NCBI GenBank assembly: GCA_003452695.1
Contig: DMNP01000390.1
Span: forward strand, 218 to 7,507
Source: Eggerthellaceae bacterium
GTDB lineage: Bacteria; Actinomycetota; Coriobacteriia; Coriobacteriales; Eggerthellaceae
Direction: 5' to 3'
DNA: 7,290 bases
Shown here: positions 1 to 4,528 of the stretch, piece by piece
Layout of the letters: each line of letters starts with the position of its first letter
How positions within the stretch are numbered: the first letter of the stretch is position 1
Program-made: the position numbers and the translations under genes
The notes under the pieces: model-generated
Told to the model about the DNA's origin: nothing
Databases searched by the model: none
The model's input: the letters and a program-made list of their open reading frames with translations, nothing else

Positions 1-522
1 GGCCTGGGCACGGCGGGCACCGTCTTGCCCTTCCTTCCCACGGTGCCGTTGTACCTGGCCGCGCTCTTCTGCTTCGCGAAGGGGTCGCAGCGCCTGCACG
101 ACTGGTTCGTGAACACCGACCTGTACCACAAGCACCTGGCGGATTTCGTGGACCATCGCGGCATGACCATGCGCACGAAGCTTTCCATCATGGGCATGGT
201 CACCCTGGTCATGGGCGTGGCCTTCGCGCTGATGGGCCGTGTGCCGGTGGCCCGCGTGATTCTCGTGGTCGTCTGGGTGGCGCACGTCGTGTACTTCATG
301 GGCTTCGTGAAAACCGAGCGCTCCAACGAGTCCGACGACGATGCCGACGAAGCCGCGGCCGCCGATGCAGCGCACGACGCAGCGGTCCGCCAAGTACCCG
401 CCTGGGCCCAAGGCCTGGTGCAAGTCGGCGGCGCCGATTGCGAGAAAGATGCAAGCACCGACAGCGGCAAAGGTGGCAGTTTGCACCACGGTAGCCCCGA
501 TGGGAAGGGGGCGGGGGTGTGA
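1..522 (+). CDS. DUF454 / YbaN-family inner-membrane protein (5' end missing)
   Basis: The frame is open from the first base and ends at TGA 520-522, leaving 173 visible residues. The N-terminus lies before the window. The first TTG inside (position 25) is an ordinary leucine in the conserved block, not a start. The visible start GLGTAGTVLPFLPTVPLYLA, followed by a Phe-Cys-Phe-Ala stretch and RLHDWF, matches the DUF454 (YbaN) signature, in which LG..G..LP.LPT.P leads into the first membrane helix. Two further hydrophobic segments follow at visible residues 62-78 and 84-101, so this is a small polytopic membrane protein. DUF454 proteins are usually about 115-130 residues and have no established biochemical function. 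Here an acidic, Ala/Asp-rich and then Gly/Ser-rich tail of about 70 residues follows the last helix; its final nine codons come from the left arm of an inverted repeat. It is upstream of the ABC pair on the same strand, separated by 193 bp, so cotranscription is possible but not shown. Confidence 0.85.
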   Translation, partial: GLGTAGTVLPFLPTVPLYLAALFCFAKGSQRLHDWFVNTDLYHKHLADFVDHRGMTMRTKLSIMGMVTLVMGVAFALMGRVPVARVILVVVWVAHVVYFMGFVKTERSNESDDDADEAAAADAAHDAAVRQVPAWAQGLVQVGGADCEKDASTDSGKGGSLHHGSPDGKGAGV

Positions 523-605
523 GCGATTCTGCAGGCACAATTCCTGTAATAGACAAAAGCAAAGCCGAAGCCAAGCGAACACCCCCGCCCCCTTCCCATC
601 GGGGC
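494..605. repeat. Perfect 27-bp inverted repeat with 58-nt loop
   Basis: Positions 494-520 and 579-605 are exact reverse complements over 27 bp. The left arm is G-rich (GGG, GGGGG, GGGGG runs at 502-517) and the right arm is the matching C-rich strand. The 58-nt loop (521-578) is less GC-rich and has no clear gene. The left arm encodes the last nine residues of the DUF454 protein and the first base of its stop codon. Neither side is followed by a T-run, so it is not a textbook intrinsic terminator, although an RNA stem this stable between two genes could still stop or slow transcription or protect an mRNA 3' end. No flanking target duplication is visible. It may be a dispersed palindromic element (REP- or MITE-like) that inserted at the 3' end of the gene; that is inference. 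Confidence 0.8.
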
Positions 606-715
606 GGACGAGCAAGAAGACCGTGCGAACCGATAGCGAATTGTGTCGTTCGCCGAATACGGTCCACAGGCGTTCCCGGCGATGCGGGAAGCAGACGAAA
701 AGGAGAAGCTAAGGC
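606..715 (+). promoter_or_regulatory. Leader of the ABC transporter operon with Shine-Dalgarno at 701-708
   Basis: Between the inverted repeat and the first ABC gene there are 110 bases with no coding signal. I see no convincing -35/-10 pair: the best -35-like string (TTGTGT, 641-646) lacks a -10 at proper spacing. A Shine-Dalgarno AGGAGAAG at 701-708 lies 7 nt before ATG 716 (10 nt when measured from AGGAG). An in-frame TAA at 710-712 rules out any earlier start for the ABC gene. Confidence 0.6.
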
Positions 716-2458
716 ATGATAAAGACGCGGTTGATAGGGTTGCTCTCGCATGCCCGCATGTACATCGTGTACCAGGTGCTCTGGCAATGGGCGGCCCTCA
801 TCTGCCAGATTGGCGTCATCTTCATCGTCACGGGCCTGCTGCGCCTGTTGCTGCAAGGCCAGCTCACCGAGTACTGGATGGTCTTGGCGGGCCTCCTGCT
901 GGCCGTGCTGCTGGCCATCCGGTTCTGGTGCGACCGACGGGCAACGTTCAACAGCTTCGCCGCCAGCGTGGACGTGAAGCGCATCATCCGGGGCAGGATA
1001 TACGAGAAGCTGCTGCGCTTGGGCGCCTCGTACAAGGAGCATGTCTCCACCGCCGAGGTGGTGCAGATGTCGGTGGAAGGCGCCGAGCAGCTGGAAACGT
1101 ATTTCGGCAAATACCTGTCGCAGCTGTTCTACAGCTTGCTCGCGCCCATCACGCTGTTCGCGGCGCTGGTGTGGTACAACTGGCAGGCTAGCTTGGTGCT
1201 GCTCGCGTGCGTGCCGCTCATTCCCATCGTCATCATGGTCGTGCAGAAGATTGCGCGGCGGTTGCTCAGCCGCTATTGGGACGTGTACACCGGGCTCGGC
1301 GACAGCTTCCTGGAAAACCTGCAGGGCCTGACCACGCTGAAGATCTATCGCGCCGACGCCCTGAAGGCCGACGAGATGGACGCCGAATCCGAGCGCTTCC
1401 GGCGCATTACCATGAAGGTGCTCAGCATGCAGCTGAACTCCATCATCATCATGGACGTGGTGGCCTACGGCGGCGCCGCGGCGGGCATGGCGGTGGCCAT
1501 CTGGCAGTTCATGCAGGGCAACGTGGACGTGGCCGGCGTGTTGATGATAATCCTGCTGTCGGCCGAGTTCTTCATTCCCATGCGCCTGCTGGGGTCGTTC
1601 TTCCACATTGCCATGAACGGCATGGCGGCAAGCGACAAGATGTTCGCGTTCCTGGACATCGACGAGCCCGAGGCAGGCGACGTGCAGCTGGCAGGCGAGC
1701 CGACGGGCATATCGTTCAACAACGTCACGTTCGGCTACGACCCGGAAAGCACGCACCGGGTCCTCGACGACGTGTGCATGGAATTCCCGCCTGGCAGCTT
1801 CGTGTCGCTCGTGGGCGAATCGGGCTGCGGCAAGTCCACGGCCGCGCGCATAATCACGGGGCGCAACCGCGGCTACTACGGGTCGGTCATGCTGGGAGAT
1901 GCCGAGCTTGGCAGCATCGCCGAGGATTCGCTTGCCCGCGACATAACCATGGTCACCAACGAGAGCTACCTGTTCAAGGGCACGGTCATGGACAACCTGG
2001 CCATCGGCAACCCCAACGCGGGGCGCGACGACATGCGCAGGGCGCTGCAGGCGGTGAACCTGGCGGACTACCTGGACACGCAGCATGGCCTGGACACGCA
2101 GCTCGACGAAGGGGCGTCGAACCTGTCGGGCGGCCAGCGCCAGCGGCTGGCCCTAGCCCGTGCGCTGCTGCACGACTCGCCGTGCTACATCTTCGACGAG
2201 GCCACTTCCAACATCGATGCGGAAAGCGAGGAGGACATCATGCGCGTCGTCCACGAGCTGGCGCGCACCAAGACGGTCATCCTCATATCGCACCGCTTGG
2301 CAAACGTGGTGGATTCGGATTGCATCTACCTGCTGGCCGACGGCAAGGTGGCGCAGGCGGGAACGCACGAGCAGCTCATGGCTGCGGGCGGGGCCTACGC
2401 CAACCTGTTCCAGAGCCAGCGCGCATTAGAGACGTACGGAAGGAAGGCGGTCGCATGA
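716..2458 (+). CDS. CydD-like ABC transporter half (membrane domain fused to ATPase)
   Basis: The protein has 580 residues. Residues 1-310 form an exporter-fold membrane domain with hydrophobic helices near 18-40, 53-70, 132-155, 158-176, 240-265 and 272-295. Residues 330-575 are the ATPase: Walker A GESGCGKST (367-375), signature LSGGQ (470-474), Walker B ending D494 with catalytic E495, D-loop SNID (498-501) and switch His526. The membrane domain resembles E. coli CydD in several stretches: W.A.L.LL...PLIP near 156-170, a G.FL..L.GL.TL.I block at 195-210, and EFFIPMRLLGSFFH followed by a Gly-Met-Ala-Ala-x-Asp segment at 284-307. CydDC is a heterodimeric transporter of the cytoplasmic membrane, reported to move heme for cytochrome bd maturation; thiol export was proposed earlier. 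The Q-loop position reads VTNES, with Asn415 where Gln is usual. The start is fixed by the Shine-Dalgarno at 701-708 and the in-frame stop just upstream. The stop overlaps the next start (ATGA). Substrate is not provable here; no cytochrome bd gene is in view, so no symbol is assigned. Confidence 0.9.
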   Translation: MIKTRLIGLLSHARMYIVYQVLWQWAALICQIGVIFIVTGLLRLLLQGQLTEYWMVLAGLLLAVLLAIRFWCDRRATFNSFAASVDVKRIIRGRIYEKLLRLGASYKEHVSTAEVVQMSVEGAEQLETYFGKYLSQLFYSLLAPITLFAALVWYNWQASLVLLACVPLIPIVIMVVQKIARRLLSRYWDVYTGLGDSFLENLQGLTTLKIYRADALKADEMDAESERFRRITMKVLSMQLNSIIIMDVVAYGGAAAGMAVAIWQFMQGNVDVAGVLMIILLSAEFFIPMRLLGSFFHIAMNGMAASDKMFAFLDIDEPEAGDVQLAGEPTGISFNNVTFGYDPESTHRVLDDVCMEFPPGSFVSLVGESGCGKSTAARIITGRNRGYYGSVMLGDAELGSIAEDSLARDITMVTNESYLFKGTVMDNLAIGNPNAGRDDMRRALQAVNLADYLDTQHGLDTQLDEGASNLSGGQRQRLALARALLHDSPCYIFDEATSNIDAESEEDIMRVVHELARTKTVILISHRLANVVDSDCIYLLADGKVAQAGTHEQLMAAGGAYANLFQSQRALETYGRKAVA

Positions 2459-4260
2459 GCAAGCGCAAGGACGGCAGGCGCCGCAACGCCATCGTGATCA
2501 TGGCGCGCCTCGTCGGGTTGGTCGTGCCGCTTCTGCCCATCATGCTGCTGGCCATTGCGCTGGGCGTGGCGGGGTTCCTGTGCGCGATATTCCTGACCAT
2601 CGTGGCAAGCTACGAGGTGGTCTCGCTCTTGGCGGCGCATGCGGGCGCCCAGTTGGGCACGGTGCCCCTCTTCGACGCCGTGGTCGCGCAGCTCTACCAT
2701 GCGGGAACGCTGCTCGCATCGGGCGGCCAGCCCGTTGCCTACACGGCCGCGGACGTGGCCGAAAACGCCCACGTGGTCGTGTTCACCTGCCTGGTCGTGC
2801 TCGGCGTGCTGCGCGGCGTGCTGCACTACTACGAGCAGTACTGCAACCACTACATCGCCTTCAAGTTGCTGGCCATCATCCGGCACAAGGTGTTCGCGGC
2901 CCTGCGCACCCTTGCGCCCGCCAAGCTGGAAGGCCGCGACAAGGGAAATCTGGTCTCCATCATCACGAGCGACATCGAGCTTCTGGAAGTGTTCTACGCG
3001 CACACGATATCGCCCATCGTCATTGCCGTGCTCACGTCGGGCATCATGGTGGCGTTCATATCGTCGCTCGCGCCAGAGGCCGGCTGGCTGGCGCTCGTCG
3101 CCTACGTGGTGGTGGGCGTGGTCATGCCGGTTGTCGTGGGCGCGGCGGGATCGGCGCCGGGCCTGGCGTTTCGCGATGCGTTCGGCGACCTGAACAGCTT
3201 CGTGCTGGATTCCCTGCGGGGCGTGGACGAGACCATCCAGTACGGCTACGGCGAGCAGCGGGCGGCCGAGCTGGACGAACGCTCGCGCGACCTGGGCCGC
3301 AAACAGCGCGTGCTGAACCGCATCGAGGCGCACCAGCGGTCGTTCTCGAACCTGATCATCCTGCTGTTCTCGCTCGGCATGCTGTTCCTGATGGTGTCGT
3401 TGTACCAGCAGGGCATGGCCACGTTCATGCAGGTGCTCGTGGCCACCGTGGCCATGATGGGCTCGTTCGGCCCGGTGCTCGCGCTGTCGAACCTGGCCAA
3501 CACGCTGAACCAGACGCTCGCATGCGGCGACCGCGTGCTCGATTTGCTGGACGAGGACCCCGCCGTGCGCGAGGTGGAAGGCGGCGGCAGCCCGGGCCTC
3601 GAGCGCCCCTTCTCGGGTGCATCCGTGCGCGACGTGCGCTTCTCGTACGGTGCCGAGCCCATCTTGGACGGCTGCACGCTGGACATTCCCCGGGGCTCCA
3701 TCTTGGGCATACACGGTGCGTCCGGCTCGGGCAAGTCCACGCTGTTGAAGCTGCTCATGCGCTTCTGGGACGCCGATTCCGGCAACGTGAACGTGTCGGG
3801 CGCCGACGTGCGCTCCATCGACACGGCCGACCTGCGCGCCCTGGAATCGTATGTGACGCAGGAAACGTACCTGTTCCACGACACCATAGCCAACAACATA
3901 GGCATCGCGCGCCCGGGCGCCCGGCGCGCCGACATCGTGGATGCTGCGCAGAAGGCGGCGCTGCACGATTTCGTGTCGTCGCTGCCTCAGGGCTACGACA
4001 CGCAGGTGGGGGAGCTCGGCGACACGCTTTCGGGCGGACAGCGCCAGCGCATCGGCATCGCGCGCGCGTTCCTGCACGACGGCCCGCTGCTGCTGCTGGA
4101 CGAGCCCACGAGCAACCTGGACTCGCTGAACGAGGGCATAATCCTGAAGTCGCTGAAAGAGCAGCAGGGCCGCCGCACCGTGGTGCTGGTAACCCACCGC
4201 GCATCCACGCTCGGCATAGCCGACACGACGTTCCACATGGACACCGGCCGCGTATCGTGA
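2455..4260 (+). CDS. CydC-like ABC transporter half (membrane domain fused to ATPase)
   Basis: The protein has 601 residues. ATG 2455 overlaps the previous TGA by four bases and has a Shine-Dalgarno GGAAGGAAGG at 2438-2447, 7 nt upstream; the open frame reaches further back only as an out-of-frame shadow of the first ABC gene. After a basic N-terminus (SKRKDGRRR), the membrane domain spans about 12-350. The segment YYEQYCNHYIAFKLL (125-139) aligns without gaps to E. coli CydC YFERLVSHDATFRVL, and DIELLE..Y...ISP (173-187) matches DVDTLD..Y...ISP. The ATPase is complete: Walker A GASGSGKST (421-429), Q-loop Gln469, signature LSGGQ (525-529), Walker B Asp549 with catalytic Glu550, and switch His581. 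It should pair with the upstream CydD-like half, and both composite ATP sites keep their catalytic Glu and His. A region of about 45 residues between helices 1 and 2 (59-103) looks longer than in CydC and is probably extracytoplasmic. Heme or a related substrate is inference from family and neighbours. Confidence 0.9.
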   Translation: MSKRKDGRRRNAIVIMARLVGLVVPLLPIMLLAIALGVAGFLCAIFLTIVASYEVVSLLAAHAGAQLGTVPLFDAVVAQLYHAGTLLASGGQPVAYTAADVAENAHVVVFTCLVVLGVLRGVLHYYEQYCNHYIAFKLLAIIRHKVFAALRTLAPAKLEGRDKGNLVSIITSDIELLEVFYAHTISPIVIAVLTSGIMVAFISSLAPEAGWLALVAYVVVGVVMPVVVGAAGSAPGLAFRDAFGDLNSFVLDSLRGVDETIQYGYGEQRAAELDERSRDLGRKQRVLNRIEAHQRSFSNLIILLFSLGMLFLMVSLYQQGMATFMQVLVATVAMMGSFGPVLALSNLANTLNQTLACGDRVLDLLDEDPAVREVEGGGSPGLERPFSGASVRDVRFSYGAEPILDGCTLDIPRGSILGIHGASGSGKSTLLKLLMRFWDADSGNVNVSGADVRSIDTADLRALESYVTQETYLFHDTIANNIGIARPGARRADIVDAAQKAALHDFVSSLPQGYDTQVGELGDTLSGGQRQRIGIARAFLHDGPLLLLDEPTSNLDSLNEGIILKSLKEQQGRRTVVLVTHRASTLGIADTTFHMDTGRVS

Positions 4261-4277
4261 ACGCGCCCGGCGCGTTC
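4259..4277 (+). terminator. GC-rich hairpin at the end of the ABC operon (possible terminator)
   Basis: GAACGCGC, CCG and GCGCGTTC form an 8-bp perfect stem with a 3-nt loop, beginning inside the TGA stop of the CydC-like gene. There is no T-run after it, so it is at best a weak or factor-assisted terminator. Its position and the promoter downstream fit the end of a transcription unit. Confidence 0.45.
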
Positions 4278-4363
4278 GCAGTGCCGCGTCGATTGCGGAA
4301 AAGGTTATCGAGAGGGCGCTAAAATGCCTGTTGATACGGGTGGTTCCTGTTGCGCCCAAGCAT
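4278..4363. other. Intergenic stretch with no clear feature
   Basis: No ORF with a credible start signal is seen here. A 6-bp GGGCGC/GCGCCC pair (4314-4319 and 4352-4357) with a 32-nt loop is too weak to call. TTGATA at 4331-4336 has no matching -10 element at normal spacing. Confidence 0.5.
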
Positions 4364-4381
4364 ATGTGAAGAAAATGTGAA
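4364..4381 (+). promoter_or_regulatory. Direct repeat ATGTGAA x2 with 11-bp period, candidate activator site
   Basis: ATGTGAA occurs at 4364-4370 and again at 4375-4381, exactly 11 bp apart, so both copies face the same side of the helix. It lies about 70 bp upstream of the predicted transcription start. Tandem repeats with 11-bp period are typical of OmpR/PhoB-type response regulator sites. The protein that binds here is unknown. Confidence 0.35.
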
Positions 4382-4396
4382 CTGATACTCCGATGA

Positions 4397-4435
4397 AGTT
4401 AACCAACATTTACAAATAAGTTACGGCTAGTTAAC
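4397..4435 (+). promoter_or_regulatory. Three AGTTA repeats across the promoter, candidate operator
   Basis: AGTTAAC occurs at 4397-4403 and 4429-4435, and the partial copy AGTTAC at 4419-4424. Start-to-start distances are 22 and 10 bp, close to whole helical turns. The first copy lies upstream of the -35, the second in the spacer and the third overlaps the -10, so binding would probably repress. GTTAAC is itself a palindrome. No known Fur or DtxR box is recognisable. Confidence 0.35.
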
Positions 4436-4437
4436 AT
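4409..4437 (+). promoter_or_regulatory. Sigma-70-type promoter of the NEAT surface-protein gene
   Basis: TTTACA at 4409-4414 and TAACAT at 4432-4437 are separated by exactly 17 bp and lie in the most AT-rich part of the window. The expected start is near 4444, giving a leader of about 85 nt before ATG 4529. The surface protein can therefore be transcribed independently of the ABC genes. Confidence 0.65.
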
Positions 4438-4450
4438 CCTTCGAGTCTTG

Positions 4451-4487
4451 GGGATTTCGACTGCAATCCCATGCGGCCGTCCGCCGC
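4451..4487 (+). promoter_or_regulatory. Two small leader hairpins
   Basis: GGGATT (4451-4456) pairs with AATCCC (4465-4470) across an 8-nt loop, and GCGGC (4473-4477) pairs with GCCGC (4483-4487) across 5 nt. Both lie in the predicted leader between promoter and Shine-Dalgarno. They do not resemble a riboswitch I know and could simply stabilise the mRNA. Confidence 0.3.
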
Positions 4488-4515
4488 GCCCGTCAAGGTC
4501 GGTCCCCCCGATGCG

Positions 4516-4524
4516 AAGAGGAGG
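4516..4524 (+). promoter_or_regulatory. Shine-Dalgarno AAGAGGAGG deciding start 4529
   Basis: AGGAGG ends 4 nt before ATG 4529, a slightly short but workable spacing. ATG 4525 touches the site and opens a frame that ends at 4743. ATG 4544 (Met6 of the chosen frame) is the only near alternative and has a weaker GAAGGG just 3 nt upstream. The 4529 frame continues open to the window end and starts with a signal peptide. Confidence 0.7.
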
Positions 4525-4528
4525 ATGT

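Noticed and set aside
25..27. TTG 25 as the start of the DUF454 gene
   Set aside because: The frame is open upstream to base 1 and the residues before it (GLGTAGTV) belong to the conserved family block, so the true start lies outside the window.
502..517. G-quadruplex in the left arm of the inverted repeat
   Set aside because: Only three G-runs are present, so a stable three-layer quadruplex cannot form from this strand alone, and the perfect hairpin is the stronger structure.
296..2086. Long minus-strand open frame (596 codons) across the first ABC gene
   Set aside because: Its His/Arg/Gln/Val-rich composition is the mirror of GC-rich codons. The + strand carries a complete ABC transporter with all motifs, and no start signal or domain is visible on the minus strand.
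1207..2454. Extended N-terminus for the CydC-like protein in its own frame
   Set aside because: The extra 416 codons read as His/Arg/Gly-rich shadow of the first ABC gene. The Shine-Dalgarno at 2438-2447 and the ATGA coupling fix the start at 2455.
2580..4322. Second + frame (580 codons) over the CydC-like gene
   Set aside because: It is an Arg/His/Gly-rich shadow frame without motifs.
2395..4359. Long minus-strand open frame (654 codons) across the second ABC gene
   Set aside because: It is antisense to an intact CydC-like gene and has low-information composition with no recognisable domain.
4364..4381. CRP/FNR-type site suggested by TGTGA
   Set aside because: The two copies are direct, not inverted, and the TCACA half is missing.
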